A DNA stretch of 64,000 bases from Mariniphaga sp041684965 (GCA_041684965.1 JAWLGR010000001.1:124001-188000); one strand, 5' to 3'; positions 9,291 to 20,019 are shown, counted from the stretch's first letter. Notes: a model not told the origin generated them from the letters alone. A program made the numbers and translations.

Positions 9291-11153
9291 ATGAAAAAGA
9301 ATTCTTATAACATTGCAAAGCAACTGCTTAATGCTGGTTTTAGGTTCAGATTAATAAGTAGTACATTAATCATTTTTCTGCTTGGGTTTTTACTGATAAC
9401 TATTGAAGGATACGGACAGGCTCAAACCGGAGCTCTTGATGATGGTTCTGCCCGGGGGGCGGAAAAATTAACAGTAAATGTTTGGGCCGTGCCTGCAGAG
9501 CAAAAAGTAAGATCTGAAGACAGGGTTGAAAACAACAATCTCGTGTGGTCGGGAAGGGACAAGAAAATTAGTGTTGCAGGGGCAGGAAATGAACATGTTC
9601 CTTTTCAGGTAATCATTTCGACTAATGTTAGTGGCTCTCCGAGAAGAGTGACTGCACCTGACAATTTTTTCATTGAAATATCTGATTTAACTTCTTCAAA
9701 TGGCAACAGGATATCAAAGGAAAATATTAATTTCTACCTGCAGCATTACATTATGCTCTATGCAGCTTCAAGTCCGGTTGGTGCAACCGGTTACTGGCCC
9801 GATGCACTTGCTCCAATTAAAGTTCCTTTTGGCATGAATGCACATTATCATGTTGTACAGAACCGGCCCATTTGGGTTGATCTTTATGTTCCGCATTCAA
9901 CTGCTGCCGGAAAATATACCGGCACCATTACTGTTACTCAGCATGAAAAGCAGATTGAAACCCTTTCAGTCGAATTGGATGTCTATAATTTTACTTTACC
10001 CGATGAAACACCATTAATTACCTATATGAATGTTTCACGGGGCCAGCTGGCCGGCTTTTATAATAAGACAAGCGATTCCAGGGAAATTGAGGAGCTTACC
10101 CAAACTTATTACGATAAATTGTATGCTAACCGTATGGAGCCCTGGTTTAATGATATGCTTACTCCGGGAGTTCAGGTTAAAGGCAACAAGGTTGAACTGG
10201 ATTTTAATCATGAAAGGTATCTGTATTACATGAATGAGCTGAAAACCAAACGGGTGCTTCTGCATGCCCTGCCTGGTAACCTGAGAAGGCAAATAACTGC
10301 TGAACCCTTCTCAAATGAATACAACCAGATTGTTGGCTCTTATTTGTCGCAGGTAGAGGAATATTTCAGGAAGAATGGATGGCATGACCGGCTTGTATTC
10401 AACTCACCGGTTGACGAACCGCGCTCTCTGGAGGAATATGAAGAAACACGGCAATGGGGATCTCTGGTTAAAAAATCAACTTCCGATGTGCCATTTTTAA
10501 TTACAAGAACACCTGTTCCTCCGAAAGACAATCCTGAATGGGGAACTTTCCAGGGATATGTGGATAATTATTCTATTCATGGCAACCATCTGAATGGCCC
10601 TGAAGTAAAACGTGTGATTAAGGAAGAAAAGGCAAGAGGGGGTGAACTCACCTGGTATATCTCATGTGATCAGCGGTATCCGCAACCGAATTATTTTATA
10701 GATGCGCCGGCTATGGACCTGGTAATGGTACCATGGATAACTGCCCGTTATGAAATGGATGGTATTCTTTATTGGGCTATTAACTGGTGGTCCCAGACAT
10801 CAAATCCATGGCTGGATGCCAGTACTTTCCATTCTGGATTCCTGTGCAGCGGAGGCTGGGTGCTTAATGGTGAAGGTTCGTTATGGTACCCTGGTGATTA
10901 TACCGAAAGGTATACCGGACAACCCGATGTAGATGGCCCTATTTCTTCTGTCCGGTTCGAACTTCTACGGGAAGGAATTGAAGACTATGTTTATTTGTCG
11001 ATGCTGGAAGAACTGGGAGATAAAGATTTTGCAATGGAACAGGTTAGTAATTTTGTGATTGATGTGAGAGCTTTTTCCCGTAATGTGGAAGAATTGTATA
11101 CGATTCGCAAGGCGATGGCCAAAAGACTGGAAGAATTAGCAGGTAAAAAATAA
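9291..11153 (+). CDS. DUF4091 / GH123-like secreted protein (2nd of six)
   Basis: A 620-residue protein with an N-terminal membrane or signal segment (about residues 20-43, ending GYGQ). A beta-sandwich half with family phrases follows (RPIWVDLYVPHSTAAGKYTG, LDVYNFTLPDETP), then a TIM-barrel-like half with the acidic pair D375-E376 (SPVDEPRS). It ends with the hallmark SSVRFELLREGIEDYVYL. GH123 enzymes use adjacent Asp-Glu for substrate-assisted cleavage of N-acetyl sugars. Retention of the pair suggests an active glycosidase, but the bond is unknown. It lies 44 bp after the first copy and 32 bp before the third, evidently in one transcript. Confidence 0.88.
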   Translation: MKKNSYNIAKQLLNAGFRFRLISSTLIIFLLGFLLITIEGYGQAQTGALDDGSARGAEKLTVNVWAVPAEQKVRSEDRVENNNLVWSGRDKKISVAGAGNEHVPFQVIISTNVSGSPRRVTAPDNFFIEISDLTSSNGNRISKENINFYLQHYIMLYAASSPVGATGYWPDALAPIKVPFGMNAHYHVVQNRPIWVDLYVPHSTAAGKYTGTITVTQHEKQIETLSVELDVYNFTLPDETPLITYMNVSRGQLAGFYNKTSDSREIEELTQTYYDKLYANRMEPWFNDMLTPGVQVKGNKVELDFNHERYLYYMNELKTKRVLLHALPGNLRRQITAEPFSNEYNQIVGSYLSQVEEYFRKNGWHDRLVFNSPVDEPRSLEEYEETRQWGSLVKKSTSDVPFLITRTPVPPKDNPEWGTFQGYVDNYSIHGNHLNGPEVKRVIKEEKARGGELTWYISCDQRYPQPNYFIDAPAMDLVMVPWITARYEMDGILYWAINWWSQTSNPWLDASTFHSGFLCSGGWVLNGEGSLWYPGDYTERYTGQPDVDGPISSVRFELLREGIEDYVYLSMLEELGDKDFAMEQVSNFVIDVRAFSRNVEELYTIRKAMAKRLEELAGKK

Positions 11154-11185
11154 ACTGAAATTTTTAATGTGTAAATAATTTCCTG

Positions 11186-12994
11186 ATGATAAAATACGGT
11201 TTCTTTTCTTGGATATTGGTGATACTTTTAATTGTTGCTTTATTCTCTTCCTGTTCAACTTCCAAAGGTGGGCAGGATGAAGTTAAGCTGACAGCAATTT
11301 CAAGTCTTGAAAGGATTGGTCCAAATGAACCTTTATATGGTGAACCTCAGGTAATAATTAAAGCTGCCCGGAATGAATACGAGTCATTTCAGGTGGTTGT
11401 GGGGGCACTTACGAAAAATGTACAGGTGATTAATGCAGAAATAACAGATATGGTAGGGCAGGATGGCATTATTGAAAAGGAAAATGTAACTTTTTACCGG
11501 CCGGAATATGTGAGAGTCGGCCGTTCTACACCCAGAGCCCAGTTGCCTCCGGGATTGTATGCTGACCCCCTGGTTCCGTTTATAAATCCGCATACAGGAG
11601 AAATAATTAAACCATTCAGGACCTATCAGGAATACTGGCCGGGACCTCAAATCAGAGAAGGCCATGAGATTTATCCCTTGCCATTTGAAGTATGGAAAGG
11701 ACAGAATCAACCAATTTGGCTGGATGTATATATTCCTAAGAATGCAGTTGCCGGGGAGTATAAAGGAACTTTCACTGTTACAATGAATAATTACCCCAGT
11801 CCCTGGGGACAAGGGTTGGATACGTTGGTGACAAAGACTGTTTCGATACCTGTACAATTAACCGTCTGGGATTTTACCCTTCCCGATGGTCCCACGCATA
11901 AAAACCATTTTGGAGGGGTTGGCAGACTGACTTCCTGGTTCGATGCAGAGGTTAATTCGGATGCGTACAGAGACCTGGAAATGAATTACTGCCGGATGTT
12001 TGCCGAACACCGCATGAATCCACCCCTTCCGAGAAGTATTATGCCCTTGATTAAGGATGACGGTTCTCTGGAAATCTCACCCGAACGTCACCGCCAGTTG
12101 CAGGAGTTTATTAAGAAAATGCATGTAACAGATTTCGAAATTCCCCGTGCTCCCATACCTGGAATTACAAATCCACACAGGGAGTTGATGAATGAAGAAA
12201 GACAGAAACTGGTAAAGTATTACCGTGATTATTACAGGTATGTGAAAGATAACGGATGGGAAGATCGGGCTTATGTATATCTGTATGATGAGCCAAATAC
12301 TGCGGAGTGCTATAAAAGGGTACTGGAATTAGGAGAGTTGGTGCGGGAGGCTGCCCCTGAACTAAAGATTCTGGTTGTTGAACAACCATATAGCCAGGAT
12401 ACTGAGTGGCCGGATATGGATCCTGCAGTTGATATCTGGTGCGGATTGCTTGGATTTATTGACCGTAATTCAACTGAAGCTGCAATTTCCAGGGGTGATG
12501 AAGTATGGTCGTATACAGCCCTTGCTCAACGGACACCCAGGTATCATCCTCAATACGAGGAATACAAAGATTATGACCCTCCTTACTGGCACATTGATGC
12601 CATGCTGACAGCGCATCGTACACCCACCTGGATAAATTACCAGTACGGAATTTCAGGCATCCTCTACTGGGCTCTGACTTATCGCGAACGCGATGATTGG
12701 AATCCGGTTTTCAGGCTAAGATTTAACGGAGATGGATACCTGATGTACCCGGGAGTTCCTTGTGGGGTAAATGGTCCGGTTTCCAGCATCCGTTTAAAAA
12801 ATATCCGGGAATCAATGGAAGATTACGAGTACCTGCATTTATATGAGAAGTTGGCTGGCAGGGAAGCTGTATTAAAAATTGTTGCCGATGTTGCACCGGA
12901 ATGGTGGCAATCGACAAACGATCCCAGGGTGATTTTTTCAGCGCGTGAAAAAATAGCAAAAGAAATTATGAAGCTTGGTAAGAAATCCTCATAA
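11186..12994 (+). CDS. DUF4091 / GH123-like lipoprotein (3rd of six)
   Basis: A 602-residue lipoprotein: hydrophobic segment WILVILLIVALFSSC, with the lipobox Cys at about residue 23. Serines and threonine follow the Cys, so surface or outer-membrane anchoring is likely. The beta-sandwich half includes QPIWLDVYIPKNAVAGEYKG and VWDFTLPDGPTHKNHFG. The acidic pair is D368-E369 (YLYDEPNTAE). The end carries SSIRLKNIRESMEDYEYLHLYEKL. It is closest in layout to generic DUF4091 proteins. Being the only lipoprotein among the first five, it may act at the surface before import while the others act in the periplasm; that division is inferred. Confidence 0.88.
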   Translation: MIKYGFFSWILVILLIVALFSSCSTSKGGQDEVKLTAISSLERIGPNEPLYGEPQVIIKAARNEYESFQVVVGALTKNVQVINAEITDMVGQDGIIEKENVTFYRPEYVRVGRSTPRAQLPPGLYADPLVPFINPHTGEIIKPFRTYQEYWPGPQIREGHEIYPLPFEVWKGQNQPIWLDVYIPKNAVAGEYKGTFTVTMNNYPSPWGQGLDTLVTKTVSIPVQLTVWDFTLPDGPTHKNHFGGVGRLTSWFDAEVNSDAYRDLEMNYCRMFAEHRMNPPLPRSIMPLIKDDGSLEISPERHRQLQEFIKKMHVTDFEIPRAPIPGITNPHRELMNEERQKLVKYYRDYYRYVKDNGWEDRAYVYLYDEPNTAECYKRVLELGELVREAAPELKILVVEQPYSQDTEWPDMDPAVDIWCGLLGFIDRNSTEAAISRGDEVWSYTALAQRTPRYHPQYEEYKDYDPPYWHIDAMLTAHRTPTWINYQYGISGILYWALTYRERDDWNPVFRLRFNGDGYLMYPGVPCGVNGPVSSIRLKNIRESMEDYEYLHLYEKLAGREAVLKIVADVAPEWWQSTNDPRVIFSAREKIAKEIMKLGKKSS

Positions 12995-13003
12995 AGATTT
13001 ACT

Positions 13004-14881
13004 ATGCAAAGAACTCATTATAAGGGGTTAAACTTTCGTTTTTTTGTTGTAATCCTGCAAGCAATTTTTTTGTTTCAAAATTATTCTGTTTACTCCCAGA
13101 TTCAAACTGTATGGGCATTGGGAGACGGTGAAAAAGTATTGAGGGAAAACCTTAATCACCCGGATAAAAAAGGCAATTTTACCTGGGATGGCAAAACCAT
13201 TCGTATAAAAGGTTTGTACAATGAAGTTCTTGCTTTTCAGGTTATACTGGAAACCGGACAGGAAGGGGCAACAGGGATTGAAATTGCTGTTGAAAATCCG
13301 GTAAATAAACAATCGGGAAAGGTAATTGGTGGAAACACGTTAAAATACGGACCACCAGGTACCATAGAAATTTTTACCCAGCATTACCTTGAGGTTCCGG
13401 AAAATCGTTATACACCACCTTCGTGGTTTTACGGGTCGCCTGCCTCAGCTCCAAAACACTTGCACGGTTGGATTCCCGATGCATTAATTCCTGTTAATGC
13501 CAAAAACAGGCCCAGTGGAGCCTACGACGATCTCGATCCCCAGGAGTTTGGCAAAACCGGCCAGACAGTTAATGATTTGGGAGGGTTGCCAATTGATATT
13601 GGCCCTTCCCGTAACCAGGGGTTCTGGATTGACATCCATTTACCACGCGACCGGAAAAATTTTCCTGCCGGAATTTATTCAGGAAAAGTACAGGTACTTG
13701 AAAAGGGGAGATTGATTAAAGATATTCCTGTTGAAATAACTCTGCTGCCCGAGTATTTGCCAGATGAAAATGCAACGAACATCTGGCTATATACATCGGC
13801 AGTTTATTCTTATTTCAATGAATTACAGCAGGATAAAGTAGATGAAATGCTGAAGTTTGAAGGACATCGTCACAGGATTGATGTAGTAGGTGGTTTTGCA
13901 GTGAACCGGACACGATTCAATAAATTGGCTATGGATAACTATAAGCCCTGGCTCGATGGTTCAGCCTTTACTCCGGCAAATGGTTATTGGGGCCCCGGTG
14001 TGGGCTCGGGAGAAAAATATTTCCCTGTAGGTATATATGGAGCCAATGTGTTGGGTAATACAAAGGAAGAGGTTCAGGCAGAATCAAATTTATGGGTTGA
14101 CTGGTTTAAGCAGAATGCACCCGATGTTGTCTATTTTTGGTATATAACGGATGAGCCTCCTGTCAGCAGGTATCCTTGGGTAAAAGAAAGGGCAGGATGG
14201 GTGCACAGCAATCCTGGTACAGGAAAAGAATTGCCGGTTTTTACAACCCGGGGTTACCAAAAAGAACTGGAAGGAGCAATAGACATCTGGTCAGCCTATA
14301 ACGGGGTAAAACTGGAAGATTTGGAACTGGCACGTAAAGAGGGAGGCGATTATTTTTTCTATAATGGATTGCGCCCCCACAATGGCACGACCATACTGGA
14401 AGGAGCGGCAGTTGATTTCAGACTGAACAGCTGGCTCCTTTACAAATACGGCATCAATTGTCATTTCATTTGGCACGGAACACATTGGCGGCATAACTGG
14501 CAGGGGCCTAAAGGTAATCTTCATCAAAACGTATATCAGAGCCCGTTAACATTTACAGAATTTGGCGAAAATGAACACGGTAACGGGGCTGGTATCTTAT
14601 TCTATCCGGGAAGAATGCCTTATTATCCTGAGGAGGACAGAGGGATGAACAATCTTTTTCCCTCTGTCAGGTTAAAAAATATCCGGCGGGGTCAGCAGGA
14701 TGCACTTCTGATGAAACTGGCCGAAGAAAAGGCAGGCAGAGAACCGGTAGTGGATATAATAAATAAAGTTGTTCCAAAAGCAATGAATGAAATTGAAAAG
14801 GAAGATCCAATTCCATGGTCGGAAAATGGAGATGATTACGATCGTGCACGGGATGCTTTACTTAAACTAATTATTAACTAA
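13004..14881 (+). CDS. DUF4091 / GH123-like secreted protein (4th of six; tandem paralogue of the next)
   Basis: A secreted protein of 625 residues: signal peptide to about residue 31 (YSVYSQ), starting 9 bp after the previous gene. The acidic pair is D383-E384 (WYITDEPPVSRYPW) and the C-terminal hallmark is PSVRLKNIRRGQQDALL. It matches the next gene over its whole length, with long identical stretches (WDGKTIR-KGLYNEVLAFQ, GGNTLKYGP, HRHRIDVVGGF). It carries about 22 additional residues near positions 166-188 (around SGAYDDLDPQEFGKTGQ) that the next protein lacks. The insertion lies just before the conserved GPSRNQGFWID, so it may change substrate access. Recent duplication is evident; different specificity is inferred. 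Confidence 0.88.
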   Translation: MQRTHYKGLNFRFFVVILQAIFLFQNYSVYSQIQTVWALGDGEKVLRENLNHPDKKGNFTWDGKTIRIKGLYNEVLAFQVILETGQEGATGIEIAVENPVNKQSGKVIGGNTLKYGPPGTIEIFTQHYLEVPENRYTPPSWFYGSPASAPKHLHGWIPDALIPVNAKNRPSGAYDDLDPQEFGKTGQTVNDLGGLPIDIGPSRNQGFWIDIHLPRDRKNFPAGIYSGKVQVLEKGRLIKDIPVEITLLPEYLPDENATNIWLYTSAVYSYFNELQQDKVDEMLKFEGHRHRIDVVGGFAVNRTRFNKLAMDNYKPWLDGSAFTPANGYWGPGVGSGEKYFPVGIYGANVLGNTKEEVQAESNLWVDWFKQNAPDVVYFWYITDEPPVSRYPWVKERAGWVHSNPGTGKELPVFTTRGYQKELEGAIDIWSAYNGVKLEDLELARKEGGDYFFYNGLRPHNGTTILEGAAVDFRLNSWLLYKYGINCHFIWHGTHWRHNWQGPKGNLHQNVYQSPLTFTEFGENEHGNGAGILFYPGRMPYYPEEDRGMNNLFPSVRLKNIRRGQQDALLMKLAEEKAGREPVVDIINKVVPKAMNEIEKEDPIPWSENGDDYDRARDALLKLIIN

Positions 14882-15010
14882 TTATCGAACCATAACATCT
14901 GCCTGACTGGGCCACTGGCAGGATAAAACCATCTTATAATGAAAAAAACTGTTATATTTAACCAATTACTTAAAAAACCAATTGTAATGGAAAAAAGACC
15001 TATTTTATTA

Positions 15011-16795
15011 ATGAAAAATAGCAGCATCTTTTTTATGCTGTTTATAACCTTATTGTTTCCTGCATCTGCCTTTTCCCAGGTAAATAATGTCTGGGCGGTG
15101 GGTGACGGAGAAAAGATTTTCAGAGACGAACTGAATCATCCATTAAAACAAAAAAACTATATCTGGGATGGTAAAACCATTCGCATGAAAGGTTTGTACA
15201 ATGAGGTGCTTGCGTTTCAGCTTATTGTTGAAACAGGTAATAATGGGGCGGAAAAACTTGAGATTGCAGTAAATAATCCGATTCAAAAAGCTTCCGGGAA
15301 AGTAATTGGTGGAAACACATTAAAATACGGACCTTCGGGAACGGTTGAAATCTTCACACAACATTACCTTAATGTCAGAGAAGACCGGCATACCCGTCCG
15401 GCCTGGTTTTATGGCTCGGAAGCATCTGCTCCGGCACAGATGACAGGATGGATACCGGATGCATTGATACCTGTTGATGCAAAAGCCGGGCTGGGTGGTT
15501 TTCCTGTTGAGGCCGGGCCTTCCCGGAACCAGGGTTTTTGGATCGATTTATACATGCCACGTGAACAGAATGAATATCCCTCAGGTATATACCAGGGATC
15601 TGTACAGGTGCTTGAAAAGGGGCAACTGGTTAGAGAAATACCATTGGAAATAACTTTGGTGCCTGCTTTTTTGCCAGATGAAAATAAAACAAATATCTGG
15701 CTGTATTCATCCACTGTTTATTCCTATTATCCTGAAATGCCTGAGGAGCAGGTAGACGAAATGTTAAAATTTGAAGCCCATCGTCACAGAATTGATGTAG
15801 TAGGCGGATTTTCTGCCCACAGAAGAAGATTCGATTCTGAAATGATGAGCAATTACCAGCCCTGGCTGGATGGTTCGGGCTTTACAGCAGCCAATGGTTA
15901 TTGGGGCCCGGGGCAGGGAGTTGGAGAAAAAACTTTTATCGTTGGAATGTATGGTTCAAATGTATTGGGAAATAACCGTTCAGAGGTGCAGCAGCAATCC
16001 GATTTATGGGTGAATTGGTTTGAGAAAAATGCCCCTGATGTAACTTATTTCTGGTACATTACAGATGAACCTCCAAAGGAAAGGTATCCCTGGATTAAAG
16101 AAAGGGCCGGATGGGTTAAAAGTAATCCGGGTCCGGGTAAGAACTTACAGGTATTTACCACAACAAGCTATAAGGAAGAGCTGGCAGATGCAATCGATTT
16201 TTGGTCGAGTGGGTCAGGGGTAAATCTTGAGGATCTTCAGATTGCCCGCAAAAAGGGGGGTGATTTTACTTTTTATAATGGGTACCGCCCCAGGTACGGT
16301 TCTGTTATACTCGAAGCTGCAGCTGTTGATTTCAGAGTGAACAGCTGGATTTTATATAAATATGGAATCACACATCATTTTATCTGGCATGGTACACATT
16401 GGCGGCATAATTCCCAGGGACCAAAAGGAAATCTGCATCAGAATGTGTTTCAAAATCCCTTGTCATTTACAAATTTCGGTCAGTACAGCTACGGGAATGG
16501 AGACGGTATCTTGTTCTATCCCGGCAGAATGCCGTATTACCCTGAAGAAGACAGAGGGCTTAACCGGCTGATTACTTCCATACGCATGAAGAATATCAGG
16601 AGAGGACAACAGGATGCTGTATTGTTAGGTATGGCAGAAGAGAAAGCAGGAAAAAATCAGGTACTTCAGATTGTGAATGAAATTGTTCCACGTGCATTAA
16701 GTGAGGTAGAAAGAAATGAACCGGTACCATGGTCACAACACGGTGATGATTACGAAAGAGTAAAAGACAAGTTACTGGAAATAATTTTGAAATGA
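15011..16795 (+). CDS. DUF4091 / GH123-like secreted protein (5th of six; tandem paralogue of the previous)
   Basis: Close paralogue of the preceding gene. I choose ATG 15011, which gives a normal signal peptide (MKNSSIFFMLFITLLFPASA, then FSQ). In-frame ATGs at 14939 and 14987 would add 24 or 8 charged residues in front. The acidic pair lies at bases 16064-16069 (WYITDEPPKERYPW) and the end has TSIRMKNIRRGQQDAVLLGMAEEKAG. It lacks the roughly 22-residue loop of its neighbour. The 57-130 bp gap before it holds a small CTGCC/GGCAG hairpin (14899-14921) without a T-tract. Probably the same class of glycosidase with an altered subsite; substrate unknown. Confidence 0.87.
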   Translation: MKNSSIFFMLFITLLFPASAFSQVNNVWAVGDGEKIFRDELNHPLKQKNYIWDGKTIRMKGLYNEVLAFQLIVETGNNGAEKLEIAVNNPIQKASGKVIGGNTLKYGPSGTVEIFTQHYLNVREDRHTRPAWFYGSEASAPAQMTGWIPDALIPVDAKAGLGGFPVEAGPSRNQGFWIDLYMPREQNEYPSGIYQGSVQVLEKGQLVREIPLEITLVPAFLPDENKTNIWLYSSTVYSYYPEMPEEQVDEMLKFEAHRHRIDVVGGFSAHRRRFDSEMMSNYQPWLDGSGFTAANGYWGPGQGVGEKTFIVGMYGSNVLGNNRSEVQQQSDLWVNWFEKNAPDVTYFWYITDEPPKERYPWIKERAGWVKSNPGPGKNLQVFTTTSYKEELADAIDFWSSGSGVNLEDLQIARKKGGDFTFYNGYRPRYGSVILEAAAVDFRVNSWILYKYGITHHFIWHGTHWRHNSQGPKGNLHQNVFQNPLSFTNFGQYSYGNGDGILFYPGRMPYYPEEDRGLNRLITSIRMKNIRRGQQDAVLLGMAEEKAGKNQVLQIVNEIVPRALSEVERNEPVPWSQHGDDYERVKDKLLEIILK

Positions 16796-16857
16796 AAGCA
16801 TAAAATTTTTCACCATCGTTTTAAAATCAATTACATCTAAAAACAGAATTAAAAGAT

Positions 16858-19800
16858 ATGGATAGCAGGTATATATTATTTGTTTTTGCAATTTTACTTA
16901 ACGCTTGTACAGATCAATCAGCAACCATTCGGGAAATAAACCAATCTTTTACTACCTATGGGTTTTCTAACCCCGATCGGGTTCCCCGGCCTGACCGGAA
17001 TTACTATCCGTACTTTCGGTACGATGAGTATGCCAAGGATTCGGAACTCAAAGAATGGAAAGTGGTTGAAATGGAAAATTCTTATGTGAAAGTTCACATT
17101 TTGCCTGAAATAGGAGGTAAGATTTGGGGAGCCATTGAGAAATCAACAGGCAATGAATTTTTATATTATAACTCAGTGGTCAAATTCAGGAATATCGGGA
17201 TGAGGGGCCCCTGGACTTCAGGAGGAATTGAATTCAACTTTGGTATTATTGGCCATTCCCCGCATGTTTCAACTCCTGTTGATTACCTTGTGAAAGAAAA
17301 CGACGATGGAAGCGTGAGTTGTTTCATCGGGGGAATAGATTTATTGACCCGCGCCCGCTGGGAAACGGAAGTCAATCTGCAACCCGATAAGGCCTATTTT
17401 ACTACCAATACTAAGTACAGCAATACCACACCCCTGTTGCAGCCCTATTACCAATGGAGCAATGCAGCTTACCAGTCGGAGGGCGGTCTGACCATGTCTT
17501 TCCCCGGAAATTACAGGATAGGTCATGGCGGAGAAGCAGACCCCTGGCCAATAAGTGAGGATGGGAAGGACTTAACAATTTATGAGAACAATGCTTACGG
17601 TGGCGATAAATCGTATCATATTACAGGTGCGGCAGAAGGTTACTTTGCAGCTTATTATAATGATATTGATTTTGGAGCAGGCCATTTTTCCAATTATGGC
17701 GATAAGCTGGGTAAGAAAATCTGGTTATGGTCTCATGCCCGCTCGGGTCGTATCTGGGAAGATTTGCTTACCGATGAAGATGGTCAATATGTAGAGCTTC
17801 AGTCGGGCAGATTGTTTAACCAGGCATCTACCCGCAGTACACGGACACCCTACAAGCATTTTGGATTTGTTCCTTACGCCCTGGATGAATTTGAAGAATA
17901 CTGGTACCCGGTTATGAACATCGGAGGGGTCGTTAATGCAAATCAACTTGGCGCTTTAAATGTGGTAAAGCGAAATTCGGATCAGACCATTTTGTTTTCA
18001 CCATTGCACTCGCTTAATGATGAGATTTATGTCTATTTTGGCAATGAGCTGAAGCAGACCTATAAAGTTAACCTGAAACCACTGGAAGTCTGGCAACAGG
18101 AAATTGAGGTTAATCCGGAAAAAGAGCCACTGAAAATAGTTATAGGGGCTAACCAAGGACTGATTTATTCCGAAGAAAATAACATTGTAAACCGGCCGGT
18201 TGAGTCACCGGAAGATTTTGACTGGAATTCTGTTTACGGACTTTATACTGACGGAGTCAACTGGATTTATCAGGGAAATTACGACCGGGCATTTCAAAGT
18301 TTAGAAGCTTGTTTGGCAATAGAACCTAATTATGCTCCTGCACTAAATCATCTGGCAGAACTGTATATTAGAAAAGCGGATTATGGAAATGCATTGAACA
18401 GTGTGGTTAAATCACTATCGATTGATACGTACGATCCAAAGGCTAATTTTATTTATGGATACATTAACAGGTTAACAAATAACCTGGTTGATGCCCGTGA
18501 TGGATTTGCTGTTGCTTCAATTTCTCCGGAATACCGTGCGGCTGCACACCTGGAACTTGCCAAACTTTTTATTCTGAAGGGGCAGATAAATTTAGCTCAT
18601 GAATATGCCGAAAGGGTTCTGAAATTAGATGGCAATAACCAGGAGGCGCTCTTGCTGCTGGCTGTTGCTTCCAGAAAAGCTGATAATAAGGATGATGCAG
18701 ATGAATACCTTGGCCGCTTGGAGGAGTTGTCACCATTAAATCATTTCTCAAGGGCTGAAAAAATGTTTGCAGGCGACAACCGGCAATCCCGGGAAAATTT
18801 CATCTCCCTGGTAAGAAATGAATTGCCATATCAGACATTTCTTGAAATGGCACTTTGGTATCAATACCTTGGATACAATGCAGAAGCAATTGCAATTCTG
18901 GAGCAATCTCCGGAGAATGCCCTGGTAAATCTTCAGTTGGCTTATTTGCACCAAAACCTTAACAGGGAAAAATCGGAACAGTACTTCAATGCGTTTATTG
19001 ACAATTCAACTGATTTTGTATTTCCATTCCGGCACGAAATGTTCCCTGTTCTGGATTGGGCTGTTAAGAAGTCGGATAACTGGAAACCTAAATATTATTT
19101 AGGATTGTTGCAATGGAGTACAGGTAACAGTGAAATTGCCAGGGACTTGTTTGTAACGATTGGCGATTCACCCCAGTCTCCTTATTTTTATCTGGCAAGA
19201 AATGAACTTTTTAATGCCGATAAAAGCTACAATGCTGAAGGGGATTTAAAAAAGGCATTCGAACTGGGCTCAGATGACTGGAGAACTTCCCTGGCTGTTA
19301 TTGATTATTATCTGGGGAAAAACAGGACTGCGGAAGCTTTAGAAGCCTCCAAAAAATCATTGGAAATGTTTCCTGCAAGCGACGCCCTGAAATACACCTA
19401 TGCTAAAAGTTTGCTTGCCAACGGACTCTATTCTGAGAGCCTGAATGAGCTTGAAAATACTGTTATTTTACCCCATGAAGGTGCCCGGCACGGTAGAATC
19501 ACCTACCGGCAGGCAGCAGTAATGGAAAGCCTGCAGCAATACAGGGATAACAATTTTGCCGGAGCTGTTAAGACAATTGAGAAGGCAAGGTTATGGCCTG
19601 AGAACCTGGGCGTTGGAAGGCCGTTTGATGTGGATGAACGAATTGAAGATTTTCTTGAGGCAGAGTATTCTTTAAAGCTTAACGGGAAAGAAAAAGCAAA
19701 TGCACTTTACCAGGAGATCATTGACTATACAAAAGACAGAAGCAGAAGATTTAATTCAACAGATTATTTATATCTGGTGGTATTGAAACGACTGGGCGAG

Positions 19801-20019
19801 ACCCGGCAAATGGAAGAGTTTCTGAGTCAATGGGAAAAAAGATCGCCCAAAGACCCGGTGCTGAGATGGAGCCGTGCAATGCTACGAAACAACCGGAGTG
19901 CTGCGCAGCAAATCGAAAAGGAAATAGATACCGGATCGGAAGGGACTCCCTGGGACCCCAGGTATTCTGATTCTGAATTCGAGTTAATAAAAGCAATTGC
20001 CAATAACATATCGTCTTAA
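16858..20019 (+). CDS. DUF5107 plus TPR-repeat lipoprotein (1st of two)
   Basis: A 1053-residue lipoprotein (LLNAC, Cys at about residue 17). Residues about 30-420 are DUF5107, a galactose-mutarotase-like beta-sandwich, with marker stretches VHILPEIGGKIWGAIEKSTG, GMRGPWTSGGIEFNFG and WSHARSGRIWEDLLTDEDGQY. From about 465 onward there are tandem TPR helices (FQSLEACLAIEPNYAPALNH; AEYAERVLKLDGNNQEALLL) down to the C-terminus. DUF5107-TPR proteins recur in glycan loci of Bacteroidota and related phyla. The front domain may bind or act on a sugar while the TPRs assemble partners; neither is proven. A second copy ends this locus (24447-27629). Confidence 0.85.
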   Translation: MDSRYILFVFAILLNACTDQSATIREINQSFTTYGFSNPDRVPRPDRNYYPYFRYDEYAKDSELKEWKVVEMENSYVKVHILPEIGGKIWGAIEKSTGNEFLYYNSVVKFRNIGMRGPWTSGGIEFNFGIIGHSPHVSTPVDYLVKENDDGSVSCFIGGIDLLTRARWETEVNLQPDKAYFTTNTKYSNTTPLLQPYYQWSNAAYQSEGGLTMSFPGNYRIGHGGEADPWPISEDGKDLTIYENNAYGGDKSYHITGAAEGYFAAYYNDIDFGAGHFSNYGDKLGKKIWLWSHARSGRIWEDLLTDEDGQYVELQSGRLFNQASTRSTRTPYKHFGFVPYALDEFEEYWYPVMNIGGVVNANQLGALNVVKRNSDQTILFSPLHSLNDEIYVYFGNELKQTYKVNLKPLEVWQQEIEVNPEKEPLKIVIGANQGLIYSEENNIVNRPVESPEDFDWNSVYGLYTDGVNWIYQGNYDRAFQSLEACLAIEPNYAPALNHLAELYIRKADYGNALNSVVKSLSIDTYDPKANFIYGYINRLTNNLVDARDGFAVASISPEYRAAAHLELAKLFILKGQINLAHEYAERVLKLDGNNQEALLLLAVASRKADNKDDADEYLGRLEELSPLNHFSRAEKMFAGDNRQSRENFISLVRNELPYQTFLEMALWYQYLGYNAEAIAILEQSPENALVNLQLAYLHQNLNREKSEQYFNAFIDNSTDFVFPFRHEMFPVLDWAVKKSDNWKPKYYLGLLQWSTGNSEIARDLFVTIGDSPQSPYFYLARNELFNADKSYNAEGDLKKAFELGSDDWRTSLAVIDYYLGKNRTAEALEASKKSLEMFPASDALKYTYAKSLLANGLYSESLNELENTVILPHEGARHGRITYRQAAVMESLQQYRDNNFAGAVKTIEKARLWPENLGVGRPFDVDERIEDFLEAEYSLKLNGKEKANALYQEIIDYTKDRSRRFNSTDYLYLVVLKRLGETRQMEEFLSQWEKRSPKDPVLRWSRAMLRNNRSAAQQIEKEIDTGSEGTPWDPRYSDSEFELIKAIANNISS

